From: Myxococcus llanfairpwllgwyngyllgogerychwyrndrobwllllantysiliogogogochensis
GTDB lineage: Bacteria; Myxococcota; Myxococcia; Myxococcales; Myxococcaceae
Assembly (NCBI RefSeq): GCF_006636215.1
Contig: NZ_VIFM01000032.1
Span: forward strand, 1 to 64,000
Direction: 5' to 3'
DNA length: 64,000 nucleotides
Under the pieces are notes generated by a model. That model was not told the DNA's origin. It saw only the letters and a list, made by a program, of their open reading frames with translations, and did no database searches. Positions 17,721 to 25,708 of the stretch are shown here, piece by piece (position 1 is the stretch's first letter; every line of letters starts with the position of its first letter). The position numbers and the translations under genes are program-made.

Positions 17721-19985
17721 CTACACAGGCACCGTCCGGATGATGGGCAGCTCACGGACACGAGTCCCCGTGAGCGCGAAGATGGCATTGACGATGGCGG
17801 GGGCCACGGGCGGCACGCCGGGCTCCCCCACTCCACCGGGCGCCGCTTCGCTGCGCACGATGTCGACGTGGATGGCCCGAGGCGCATCGACGATGCGCAC
17901 CAGCCGGTAGTCCCGGAAGTTCGACTGCTCCGTCGCTCCGTCCTTCATGGTGATGGAGCCATACATCGCCAGACTCATCCCGAAGATGACCGAGCCCTCC
18001 ATCTGCGAGCGGACCCGGTCCGGATTGACGACGAGCCCCGCGTCCACCACCACCCAGGCCTCGTCCACCCGCGCCTTGCCCACCGCGTCCTTCTTCACCG
18101 ACACCACCACGCCCACATAGCTCAGGAAGCTGCGGTGCGCGGCGAGCCCCAGCGTGCGCCCGTTCTTCGCGCGCTCGCTCCAGCCCGACAGCTCCGTGAC
18201 GCGCTCGATGACCCCTCGCAGACGCCCCGCGTCGACTGGATGGTTCTCCACCGGCGCGCCGTAGTTCGGCAGCGCCGTGACGCCCAGCTCCGCCACCGAC
18301 ACGTGACGCGCGGGCCCAATCACTTCCAGCAGGTTGTCACGTGGATCCACGCCCCGCGCATGCGCCAGCTCGTCCATGAACGAGCCCACCGCGAACCCGT
18401 GGAAGATGTTGTTCACGGACCGCAGCCAGCCAATGCGCACCTTCGCCAGCGCCTCGCCCATCTCCGCCCGGACATTGGGAATGTCGAGCGCCAGGTCCAA
18501 CACACCCTGGTTCAAGTCCCTGGCCACCGGCCCCGTCACGTCCTCGGAGAACGTCGAGCGGATGGCCGGAAAGGCCGTGCGATGCAGCCACGCCGTCGGC
18601 TTGCCCTTCGCATCCAATCCGGCGCTCAACCGCTGCGCACTGGCCGAATGGTAGTAGTCGTGACGGATGTCGTCCTCGCGCGTCCACTGCACGCGCACCG
18701 GCACCCCGGCCGCCTTCGCGAGGAACACCGCCTCCGCGACGAAGTCCGCCTTCGACTTGCGCCCGAAGCCGCCACCGAGGAGCGTGACGTTCACCGTCAC
18801 CTTGTCCTCCGGCAGCCCCGCCATCTTCGCCGCCTCGGAGCGCGCCGCCTGCGGGTGCTGCGTGGGCGCCCACACCTCGCACACGCCCCCTTCCACACGC
18901 GCCAGCGCCACCGGCGGCTCCATGGGCGCATGGGACAGGTGAGGCGCGTAGTACTCGGCCTCCACCACGCGCGCCGCACTGGCCAGCGCCTTGTCCACGT
19001 CGCCCACGGACCGGGCCGGCTTGCCCGGCGCTCGGACCGACTCCAACAGCGCCTCGCGGTACTTCTCCGAGTCGTAGGACACGTTGGGACCGTTCTCCCA
19101 CGTGATGTCCAGCGCCTCGCGACCGCGCATCGCCGCCCAGGTGTTCTCCGCCAGCACCGCCACGCCGCCCCAGCCCTGGAACAGATAGGGACGCTGAGGC
19201 GTGGGCAGCTCCAGCACCTGCTTCACCCCTGGAATCGCGAGCGCCCGCGTCGCGTCGAAGCGGGTCACCTTTCCGCCCACCACGGGCGGACGGGCCACCA
19301 CCGCGATGAGCATCCCCGGCAACTTCACGTCCGCGCCGTACACGGCCTTGCCCGTGACGTACGCGGGCCCGTCGAGCAGCGGCAGCTCCGTGCCCACCCG
19401 GCGCAGCTCCGAGAGCGGCCGGAGCTGGACGGCCTCCGGCTTGGGGACGGGCAGCTTCACCGCGTCCGCCACCAGCTCACCAAAGCCCAGCGAGCGTTCC
19501 GACCCCCGAAGGTACACGGCGTGGTCACGCGCCTCGCACTGCTCCGGCTTCACCTTCCAACGCTTCGCCGCCGCGGCCACCAGCATGGTGCGCGCCGTGG
19601 CGCCCGTGCGGCGCAGCGCCTGGAAGACGCCACGGATGCTGCTGGAGCCGTCGGTGTTCTGGTCCCCGTAGACGGCGTCTCCCACCGCCTGGACGACCTT
19701 CACCCGGGCCATGTCCGCGCCCAGCTCGTCCGCGATGACCACCGGCATCGAGCTGCGAATGCCCTGCCCCATCTCCGAGCGGTGACAGACGATGGTGACG
19801 AGACCATCCGCCGCGACGTGCACGAAGACGTTGGGCCGCAATTCCGGCGCCGACTTCGCGCCCACGCCCGGAGCGGCCGCCTCGGCCGACACCGTGGGCA
19901 CCAGGCCCAGGGCCAGCCCGCCGACGGAGAGGTTGAGTCCTTCGAGAAAGGAACGCCGGGTGAACACCACGGGCTGCTGGCTCAT
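17721..19985 (-). CDS. molybdopterin-binding subunit of an aldehyde/isoquinoline-type dehydrogenase
   Basis: 754 residues of the xanthine dehydrogenase large-subunit family, closest in layout to IorB-type enzymes. The N terminus has a twin-arginine signal (TRRSFLEG), so the folded cofactor-loaded protein should be exported. Typical motifs include GQGIRSSMPVVIADELG, QFVYGDQNTDGSS-like Moco contacts, LGGGFGRKS and a late GVGEPGVPPVAPAIVNAIFA with the conserved glutamate expected to act as base. A GAGGAT ribosome site precedes ATG 19985. It lies ten bases downstream of the 2Fe-2S subunit gene and follows a cytochrome c gene, giving the usual three-part periplasmic hydroxylase: substrate to Moco, to iron-sulfur, to haem c. 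The substrate (aldehyde or N-heterocycle) cannot be told. Confidence 0.9.
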   Translation of the reverse strand: MSQQPVVFTRRSFLEGLNLSVGGLALGLVPTVSAEAAAPGVGAKSAPELRPNVFVHVAADGLVTIVCHRSEMGQGIRSSMPVVIADELGADMARVKVVQAVGDAVYGDQNTDGSSSIRGVFQALRRTGATARTMLVAAAAKRWKVKPEQCEARDHAVYLRGSERSLGFGELVADAVKLPVPKPEAVQLRPLSELRRVGTELPLLDGPAYVTGKAVYGADVKLPGMLIAVVARPPVVGGKVTRFDATRALAIPGVKQVLELPTPQRPYLFQGWGGVAVLAENTWAAMRGREALDITWENGPNVSYDSEKYREALLESVRAPGKPARSVGDVDKALASAARVVEAEYYAPHLSHAPMEPPVALARVEGGVCEVWAPTQHPQAARSEAAKMAGLPEDKVTVNVTLLGGGFGRKSKADFVAEAVFLAKAAGVPVRVQWTREDDIRHDYYHSASAQRLSAGLDAKGKPTAWLHRTAFPAIRSTFSEDVTGPVARDLNQGVLDLALDIPNVRAEMGEALAKVRIGWLRSVNNIFHGFAVGSFMDELAHARGVDPRDNLLEVIGPARHVSVAELGVTALPNYGAPVENHPVDAGRLRGVIERVTELSGWSERAKNGRTLGLAAHRSFLSYVGVVVSVKKDAVGKARVDEAWVVVDAGLVVNPDRVRSQMEGSVIFGMSLAMYGSITMKDGATEQSNFRDYRLVRIVDAPRAIHVDIVRSEAAPGGVGEPGVPPVAPAIVNAIFALTGTRVRELPIIRTVPV

Positions 19986-19995
19986 CGCATCCTCG

Positions 19996-20460
19996 CTACT
20001 TCGAGTCAGGCACGCCCGCGGCCTTCTTCACGGCCGCGCGGATGCGCGTGTACGTCCCACAGCGGCAGAGGTTGCCCGCGAGCGACTGGTCGATGTCCGC
20101 GTCCGTGGGCTGTGGCTTCTTCGCCAGCAGCGCCGCCGCGCACATGAGCTGCCCGGACTGGCAGAACCCACACTGCGGCACGCCCAGCTCCACCCACGCG
20201 CGCTGGAGCGGATGGCCCCCATCGGGAGACAACCCCTCGATGGTGGTGACCTCGCGCCCGTCCGCGCGACGAATGGGCGTCACGCACGCGCGCACCACCT
20301 GTCCATCCAGGTGCACGCTGCACGCGCCACACAACGCCTGACCGCAGCCGTACTTCGTCCCGGTGAGGCCGAGCACGTCGCGCAGGGCCCACAGCAACGG
20401 CATCTCCGGGTCGACGTCCAGCTCCTGCTCGACTCCGTTGACTCGCACCCGGATGCTCAT
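19996..20460 (-). CDS. 2Fe-2S subunit of the molybdenum hydroxylase
   Basis: 154 residues. The N-terminal plant-ferredoxin fold carries [13 protein letters not shown] and the C-terminal helical domain carries CGFCQSGQ and [11 protein letters not shown], together binding two 2Fe-2S clusters, as in IorA-type small subunits. The start at 20460 overlaps the stop of the upstream cytochrome gene as ATGA, with AGGAGG seven bases before it, indicating translational coupling. There is no signal of its own; export with the twin-arginine subunit is the usual route. It passes electrons from the molybdopterin subunit to the cytochrome encoded just upstream (established for the family, inferred here). Confidence 0.92.
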   Translation of the reverse strand: MSIRVRVNGVEQELDVDPEMPLLWALRDVLGLTGTKYGCGQALCGACSVHLDGQVVRACVTPIRRADGREVTTIEGLSPDGGHPLQRAWVELGVPQCGFCQSGQLMCAAALLAKKPQPTDADIDQSLAGNLCRCGTYTRIRAAVKKAAGVPDSK

Positions 20461-21110
20461 GGCCGTACCTCCTCGCTGGGGCACTGCGCGCCCGTGGCCA
20501 CCCAGGCCGCGACCAGCTCCCCGAACCTCGCCTGGGTCCCCGGCGCCGGCTGCCTGCCCGAGCCCGGAGCCCATCCCCACGCCACCAGCTTGTCATGAGC
20601 GTTGTGCTCGACCAGTTGCTCCAACGTCTTGCCTCCGTTCCGCGCGGGGTCCTTGAGCTGCTCACACAGCTGGCGGGGGCTCTTGCCCACCCAGGACATG
20701 GAGCGCGGAGCCAGGTGCCAGTTCGGCGCCCCCGGCACCCGCGCGAGCTCCAGGTTCCGCTCCTGGTGACACCCCGTGCACTCCATGCCCACGACCCCCT
20801 TGTCCTCGGGGCCTCGCGTCACCGGAGGGTTGTGGAGCATCTCACCGGAGTCTTGATAGGGGCTGTCGCCGTCGGGGTGACAGTTCGAGCAGCGCGGATG
20901 GAGGTAGACACGACTGGTCTCCAGGAACAGCGCGCGTGAGCGCTGCGCCGGGTCCTCGATGCGCTGGAACATGTCCAGCGAACGCAGCTCGCGCGCGTCC
21001 ACCGGAGGTAACGACTCCCATCGCGCCGCCTCGGAGTCGGGCTGACGCCGACATCCTCCGGCACTCGCGAGGAAGACCACCGAGGCCATGACCGGAAGAG
21101 CACGCATCAT
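20457..21110 (-). CDS. dihaem c-type cytochrome lipoprotein
   Basis: 217 residues. A lipoprotein signal ends in ASAGGC (Cys20). Two haem c attachment sites are present, CSNCH (74-78) and CTGCH (111-115), with a Met/His-containing C-terminal part. It is the first gene of the apparent cytochrome/2Fe-2S/molybdopterin operon and is probably the membrane-anchored electron acceptor of that enzyme. The start at the first of two Met codons (21110) has only a weak ribosome site. Just upstream, GCGAC and GTCGC form an inverted pair (21112-21134), possibly a binding site. Confidence 0.85.
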   Translation of the reverse strand: MMRALPVMASVVFLASAGGCRRQPDSEAARWESLPPVDARELRSLDMFQRIEDPAQRSRALFLETSRVYLHPRCSNCHPDGDSPYQDSGEMLHNPPVTRGPEDKGVVGMECTGCHQERNLELARVPGAPNWHLAPRSMSWVGKSPRQLCEQLKDPARNGGKTLEQLVEHNAHDKLVAWGWAPGSGRQPAPGTQARFGELVAAWVATGAQCPSEEVRP

Positions 21111-21208
21111 CGCGACAAGGTTCCGGCATGTCGCCCGTCACCACAAGCCGAATGTTCCGGCGCGCGCTCCACTCAACGAAGGTGGGAGTCACGCCCCTGT
21201 TTCGCGCC

Positions 21209-21403
21209 TCACCGCGAGGCCGGGTCTCGCGGACGCCGCGAGTTCGCCCGCGTGCGGCGGGAGCGACGCACGGGCGGCGCGGGCGGAGCGATGCGAGGGC
21301 TCTGCCGAGGCACCTCGGACAGATAGGACACGGGAGTCCTCCCCACGCGAGGCCTGCTCGGCGCGAGAGGAGCCATCATCAGCAGCCAGAGGAAGTCATA
21401 CAT
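21209..21403 (-). CDS. possible small protein, 64 residues
   Basis: A short frame beginning MYDFLWLLMM, with a GAGG-type ribosome site that overlaps the stop of the preceding membrane-protein gene. The hydrophobic start could be a small membrane segment, but the Arg/Pro-rich tail looks like ordinary non-coding high-GC translation. It fills most of the 304-base gap before the cytochrome gene. Real expression is doubtful. Confidence 0.25.
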   Translation of the reverse strand: MYDFLWLLMMAPLAPSRPRVGRTPVSYLSEVPRQSPRIAPPAPPVRRSRRTRANSRRPRDPASR

Positions 21404-21414
21404 GGACGCGGACC

Positions 21415-21894
21415 TCAGAAGCCTCGGAACAGGGGACGGCCGTGGGACAGTCCAGCCCAGGGAATCGCGAATGCGACCAGGAGCATCGCGAGCAGGAGGC
21501 CCAGGGCCCACAGGCGGTGACGCGACACGGGGGCTTCCGCGCGCTGACTCAGCGCGGACGCCACGTGCACGGTGGCGAGCGCCAGCAGCATCAACGTCGG
21601 ATGCTCGACACTGAAGAACCGGAGCGAGGGAACGGACAGGCTCGCGCGCAGCCCGCCCTCCAGCGCGGGGGGCGTGAAGGGACTCAGGCCGAAGTAGAGA
21701 ATCATCCCCAGCAACATCTGGGTATCGAAGGCGGAGACCGCGAGCACCTGGAGCCTCCGGTCCGCGGGAGTCCAGGCCCCGCCACCGAGCCAGCCCCGCA
21801 GGGCCTTGCCCAGCGCGAGCAGGACGAGCAGCACCACCGCCCAGCGCAGCCACGAATGGATGAAGAGCACCACCGGGTACGCCATCGCACTCAC
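21415..21894 (-). CDS. four-helix membrane protein, cytochrome-b-like
   Basis: 159 residues with four predicted membrane helices. His residues fall at helix positions that could hold haem b: IHSWLRW in helix 1, VEHPTLM in helix 3 and ATVHV. The C terminus has the IPW...GRPLFR signature I associate with small proteins annotated as cytochrome B. GTG 21894 is chosen because GGAGGCGGAG precedes it; ATG 21885 is the alternative. Its position between regA and the molybdenum hydroxylase genes, on the same strand, suggests a link to quinone or membrane electron transfer (inference). Confidence 0.7.
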   Translation of the reverse strand: MSAMAYPVVLFIHSWLRWAVVLLVLLALGKALRGWLGGGAWTPADRRLQVLAVSAFDTQMLLGMILYFGLSPFTPPALEGGLRASLSVPSLRFFSVEHPTLMLLALATVHVASALSQRAEAPVSRHRLWALGLLLAMLLVAFAIPWAGLSHGRPLFRGF

Positions 21895-21905
21895 CGCTCC
21901 GCCTC

Positions 21906-21935
21906 CGACGAGGACCGGCGCTCGTGGCCTCGTCG
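21906..21935. repeat. inverted repeat upstream of the cytochrome-b-like gene
   Basis: CGACGAGG (21906-21913) and CCTCGTCG (21928-21935) are perfect inverted copies separated by 14 bases. They lie 12 bases before the GTG start at 21894 and could be an operator or an mRNA hairpin near the ribosome site. Confidence 0.4.
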
Positions 21936-22055
21936 CCGAATGAAGAAGCGCGGGAGCGAGACGGCGCGCGGCAGGGACATCGAGCCTCCGACGCCTGTCA
22001 CCCTACCGGACCGCGCGCGCCGCCTCGTGCGTCTTGGTGACGCACCCCGCGTCAA

Positions 22056-22607
22056 TCACTGCCGCACGGGGTGCTTGGATAGCTTTCGCTGAAGGCTCCT
22101 GCGTTGGATGCGCAGCAGCCGAGCCGCCTGGGAGATGTTGCCACCGCAATCCGCGAGCACGCGCTGGATGTGCTCCCACTCCGCGCGCGCCAGGGACGGC
22201 ACCTGATGTTCCAACGCCACGGCCTCGCCCGCCGGCAGCGTGGCCCCCGCGAAGGCGAGCAGGATGTCGTCCACGTCCACGGGCTTGGAGAGGTAGTGCG
22301 TGGCGCCCCGCCGCACGGCCTCCACCGCGGTGGCGATGCTCCCGTAGCCGGTGAGGACCACCATCGTCGTTCGAGCATCCAGCGCCTTCAGCTCACGGAC
22401 CAGGTCCAACCCGGAGCCGTCCGGCAGACGCAGGTCGATGACGGCGTAGCCAGGGCGCAGCACGGGCGCACACTCGAGCGCCTCCTTCGCGCTGCCCGCG
22501 CCATGCGCCGCGAAGCCCTTGCGACCAAAGGCCTTCACCAATCGCTCGCGATAGGGCTCGTCGTCGTCGATGACGAGCACCACGGGGGACACCTCAGGCC
22601 GCGGCAT
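22056..22607 (-). CDS. regA: RegA/PrrA-type redox response regulator
   Basis: 183 residues. The receiver has the acidic pocket VIDDDE, the phosphorylated Asp58 in VIDLRLPDGSG, and VLTGYGSIATAVEAVRRGA with Lys in YLSKP, a run strongly typical of the RegA/PrrA/ActR family. A short Pro-containing linker leads to a Fis-type helix-turn-helix (GNISQAARLLRIQRRSLQRKL). ATG 22607 lies inside the end of the kinase gene (14-base overlap), so the two are coupled. Relatives globally switch respiration, carbon fixation and redox enzymes. Genes for a molybdenum hydroxylase and cytochromes follow on the same strand and are candidate targets. Confidence 0.88.
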   Translation of the reverse strand: MPRPEVSPVVLVIDDDEPYRERLVKAFGRKGFAAHGAGSAKEALECAPVLRPGYAVIDLRLPDGSGLDLVRELKALDARTTMVVLTGYGSIATAVEAVRRGATHYLSKPVDVDDILLAFAGATLPAGEAVALEHQVPSLARAEWEHIQRVLADCGGNISQAARLLRIQRRSLQRKLSKHPVRQ

Positions 22608-23976
22608 GGACAGGCTCCCTCCGGCACGGCAGGTCGAGCGTGGCGCGCGTTCCCTTGCCCTCTTCCGACGACAGCTCCAACCGTCCGCCGCACAGCTCCG
22701 CGAAAGTCTGTCCCAGGAACAAACCCAGCCCCATGCCCTGCCCCGCGGGCTTGGTGGTGAAGAACGGCTCGCCCAGGCGCGCCAGCACGTCACGCGGAAT
22801 GCCCGTGCCCTGGTCCTCCACCACGAAGGTCGTCCGCCCCGCGTCGCCGCGCACGCTCACCGTGACAGGTGACTGGGAGGCGTCGCTCGCGTGCAGGCCA
22901 TTGCGCACGAGGTTGGCCAGCACCTGGACCAGTCCGCGCATGGGAAAACACAGCGACAGGTCCGGGCCCTCCGCGAAGCGCAGGCGCGCAAGCTCCCCCG
23001 CCGATAGCTGCTCGCGAAGGCGCTCCAGCACCACGCTGGTCGTCGTCGGCTCCGGCACCTCGCCATAGGTCTGCCCCGCCCGCGCGCTCATCCGCTCCAG
23101 GATGTCGCGACACCGCTCCACCTGGTCCCGGATGAGGCGCGCGTCCTCGAGCGCCTCGTGCGGCTCCTCCAGGATGAGGGCCTCCAGCTCGTTGGCCGCG
23201 ATGGCGATGGTCCCCAGCGGCGTCCCCAGCTCGTGCGCCGCGCCCGCGGCCAGCGTGCTCAGGGATGCCAGCTTCTCCGCGCGCACCGTGAGCAGTTGGG
23301 CACGGACCAGGGCCTCCTGCCTGTCTCGCAGCGCGGCGGACACCCGCGCCACCATCAGCGCGATGAGCATCACCGTCAGCGTGAAGGCGACCCACATCCC
23401 CAACACATGTCGCGAGTTCGCCGGCATCGAACCGGAGACGTGCGCCAGCTCCCGCAGCGGGACATGGAAGTTGACCAGGAGCGCGGGCCCCAGGATGGAC
23501 AGGAGCGACAGGCCGAAGGTCCAGCGAGGCCCCAGCACCAGCGCCGCCAGGGCCACGTGCACCAGGTACAGCATGGCGAACGGGTTGTCGGGGCCGCCGG
23601 ACAGCGCGAGCAGCGCCGTCAGCAGCATGATGTCGAACGCGAGCACTCCTCCCAGGTGATGGGACTTCACCACCGGCGCGCGGCGGAGCCACAGCGCGAG
23701 GAGCAGGTTGGATACACCTGTCGTCGCCACCACCGCGAGCAACGGCATCACGGGGAGGTCCAGCCCCAGCACTCGCACGGCCACGAACACCGTCAGCGCG
23801 GTGCCCCCGACGGCGTGCCAGCGCAGGCGCACCAGCCAGCCCAGGGCAATCGCGCTGGACGACAACAGGTCCACCACGTCCTGGGCGGAGCGATGAAAGG
23901 CGGAGCGCGGCGACGGATGTCTCGACCACAAGGGGCCGCGCGGGGCCGCCTGCGAGTCGGTGGGCGGGCGGAACAC
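22594..23976 (-). CDS. regB: RegB/PrrB-type redox sensor histidine kinase
   Basis: 460 residues with about six membrane helices (residues 40-210). The loop GGPDNPF (127-133) matches the GGxxNPF quinone-sensing motif of RegB. The H box AAHELGTPLG places the phosphorylated His at 248, and Cys289 in QVERCRDIL sits at the position of the RegB redox-box cysteine, about 40 residues after the His as in the reference protein. The ATPase motifs are NLVRNG, EDQGTGIP and GLGLFLGQTF. The GTG at 23976 is the likely start; later GTG codons are possible. It overlaps regA. Both input routes (quinone pool and thiol) therefore appear intact. Signalling through RegA is established for the family and inferred here. 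Confidence 0.88.
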   Translation of the reverse strand: MFRPPTDSQAAPRGPLWSRHPSPRSAFHRSAQDVVDLLSSSAIALGWLVRLRWHAVGGTALTVFVAVRVLGLDLPVMPLLAVVATTGVSNLLLALWLRRAPVVKSHHLGGVLAFDIMLLTALLALSGGPDNPFAMLYLVHVALAALVLGPRWTFGLSLLSILGPALLVNFHVPLRELAHVSGSMPANSRHVLGMWVAFTLTVMLIALMVARVSAALRDRQEALVRAQLLTVRAEKLASLSTLAAGAAHELGTPLGTIAIAANELEALILEEPHEALEDARLIRDQVERCRDILERMSARAGQTYGEVPEPTTTSVVLERLREQLSAGELARLRFAEGPDLSLCFPMRGLVQVLANLVRNGLHASDASQSPVTVSVRGDAGRTTFVVEDQGTGIPRDVLARLGEPFFTTKPAGQGMGLGLFLGQTFAELCGGRLELSSEEGKGTRATLDLPCRREPVHAAA

Positions 23977-24012
23977 GCCTCTTCTTACCCCGGGAGTCCC
24001 CTCCTCGCGAGC

Positions 24013-24027
24013 GCGTCAAGTTGACGC
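24013..24027. promoter_or_regulatory. palindrome upstream of regB, possible RegA site
   Basis: GCGTCAA-G-TTGACGC is a perfect 15-base palindrome 37 bases before the regB start. Its outer halves fit the GNGNC-N5-GNCGC frame that I recall for RegA/RegR-type boxes, although the core differs from the usual sequence. Autoregulation is the simplest reading. Confidence 0.5.
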
Positions 24028-24136
24028 AGGGCCGCGCGTACACCGGACCAGGGAGGCGGGACACGGGGCCCCTGCTTCCCTGGCCGGTGCGGGCCCGACG
24101 ACGCTCAGTGGAGAGTCGTCAGACGACCACGGGCTG

Positions 24137-24655
24137 TCAGATGTAGCCCATCAGCTCACCACGGTCCAAGGCCTCGCCCTTCGAGGTGTAGGACGAATAC
24201 CAGGACGTGTTCTTCGTGCCGTACTGGTCCTTCTGGAAGTGCGAGTGCGCACCGGTGGCGTTGCCGGTGCCGCCCAGGTTGCCGACCTGGCAGCGGTTGC
24301 AGGTGCGGTCATAGGAGTCGCTGGTCTTGATCCAATGCCACTGGCGGAAGGACCAACCACTGCCGAGGTTGAGCAGCGCCTCGTTCTGGTTGCCGCTGCC
24401 ATTGCCATTGCAGACGACGCCGGAGGTGCGGACCGTCACGTTCCAATAGACGGTGGCGGAGACGCCCGTCTCGGCGCCCCAGTAGTTGCAGCGCGAGTTC
24501 GCGACGTCCACGGCACCGTGGTACGTGCCGCTGGAGTAGTACGTGGTGGCCGTCACCGTGCTGGGGTACGGCGCGACGGCGGTGTAGGCGAGTGCGGCGG
24601 TGGGGAGGGCTACCAGGGCCGTCAGCGCCGCGAGGCGCGACTTGGGGCTACGCAT
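24137..24655 (-). CDS. secreted M23-like (LytM-fold) protein
   Basis: 172 residues from ATG 24655, preceded by AAAGGAAC. The signal peptide spans about residues 1-22 (ends ALAYTA). HGAVD matches the HxxxD zinc motif of M23 peptidases, and GAHSHF stands where the family has PHLHF (HxH), so all three zinc ligands are available. Gly/Asn/Tyr-rich strands and five Cys fill the middle. M23 enzymes cut peptidoglycan cross-bridges or elastin-like peptides. A role in prey lysis or wall remodelling is plausible. The domain is near the minimum length and has no other module. Two helical-repeat genes lie upstream on the same strand. Confidence 0.65.
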   Translation of the reverse strand: MRSPKSRLAALTALVALPTAALAYTAVAPYPSTVTATTYYSSGTYHGAVDVANSRCNYWGAETGVSATVYWNVTVRTSGVVCNGNGSGNQNEALLNLGSGWSFRQWHWIKTSDSYDRTCNRCQVGNLGGTGNATGAHSHFQKDQYGTKNTSWYSSYTSKGEALDRGELMGYI

Positions 24656-24702
24656 CGTTGTTCCTTTCGGGCCGCCCATGCGGCCCCCAGAAGGACTGCT
24701 GC

Positions 24703-25701
24703 TCATCGAGCCTGCTGCAACCGCTGCTTCTCCCTCAGGATCAGGCTCCACTCCTGAAGACCCGTACTCAATGCTCGAATCCACGCGTCGACCTCCGGCA
24801 CGAGGCGCGGGTCGACGTTGCGCAAGCCCCGCAGCTCCGGCACCGCGCTGGCGAAGCCCAGCCGGGCGAGGCTCTGGAGGATGGACGTGCGCACGCCCAC
24901 GTCCGACTCATCGCGGTACAGCGCCACCAGCGTCTGGCGCGCGCGGGACATCTCCGGCGCGGGCACGCCTCCCAGCGCCTTCGCCGCCGCCGCGCGCACC
25001 TCCGCGTCATCGCCGCGCAAGAGCGTGTGGAGCTGCTCGGCCGACTCCTTGCTGATGGCCGCCGTGGAGATGTTGCCCAGGATTCGCGCCGTCACCTTCG
25101 AATCGCTCGAAGCCGCAGCCGCCGCCACCGCCGTGTCGGATGCCGGCCCGTGGAACCCCGCGTAGACGAACTGGTTGTCCTCGATGAGGTTCGTCGCGGC
25201 CTCCATCCGCACCTCCGGCGAGGCATCGCGCACCAGCCGCGAGTACAAATCCCCGGTGTGCTCCTCCGCGCTCGTGCGGCGAAGGGCCCGCGTGGCGGCG
25301 GCGCGCACGGCCGGGTCCGCGTCTTGCGAGGCCCGCTTCCCCACGAGCTGGAGGGTGGCCACGCTCTCGCCCCGGTCCGTCTTCGCGGCCAGCGCCGCCG
25401 CCAGGTGCTCCACCATGAGGGGCTCCGTCTCGCGCTCGAAGGCCGCGCGAAGCTGCTCCTCTGGCAGCGTGACGGCGGACTCCTTCAGCAGCTCGCGCAG
25501 ATAGCGTCGGTATGCCGGAGACTTCGACTGGAGCCCGCGCCGGATGGAGTCCATCAAGCCCTCGACGGAGCACGTCTCCGGCTGGAGCGAGGGCGGAGGG
25601 AGCGGAGTCCCTGTCGCCTCGGCGAAGGACGGCGAGGGAGCCAGGAGGGACAACGACGTCAGCAGGCAGAGCGCCCGGGCCAGCAGGAAGGTACGCGTCA
25701 T
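24703..25701 (-). CDS. secreted HEAT-repeat-like protein
   Basis: 332 residues from ATG 25701 with a signal peptide (about residues 1-28, ending SFAEA). Repeated paired helices with A-x-R-x-x-A-A-x-A-L patterns (PAVRAAATRAL, PEVRMEAATNL, AEVRAAAAKAL, VGVRTSILQSL) mark a HEAT/armadillo-type solenoid used as a protein-binding scaffold. It starts seven bases after the upstream repeat protein, so the two are co-transcribed. It lies 47 bases before the M23-like gene, and all three may form one export-related unit (inference). No enzyme motif is present. Confidence 0.75.
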   Translation of the reverse strand: MTRTFLLARALCLLTSLSLLAPSPSFAEATGTPLPPPSLQPETCSVEGLMDSIRRGLQSKSPAYRRYLRELLKESAVTLPEEQLRAAFERETEPLMVEHLAAALAAKTDRGESVATLQLVGKRASQDADPAVRAAATRALRRTSAEEHTGDLYSRLVRDASPEVRMEAATNLIEDNQFVYAGFHGPASDTAVAAAAASSDSKVTARILGNISTAAISKESAEQLHTLLRGDDAEVRAAAAKALGGVPAPEMSRARQTLVALYRDESDVGVRTSILQSLARLGFASAVPELRGLRNVDPRLVPEVDAWIRALSTGLQEWSLILREKQRLQQAR

Positions 25702-25708
25702 GGAGAGC

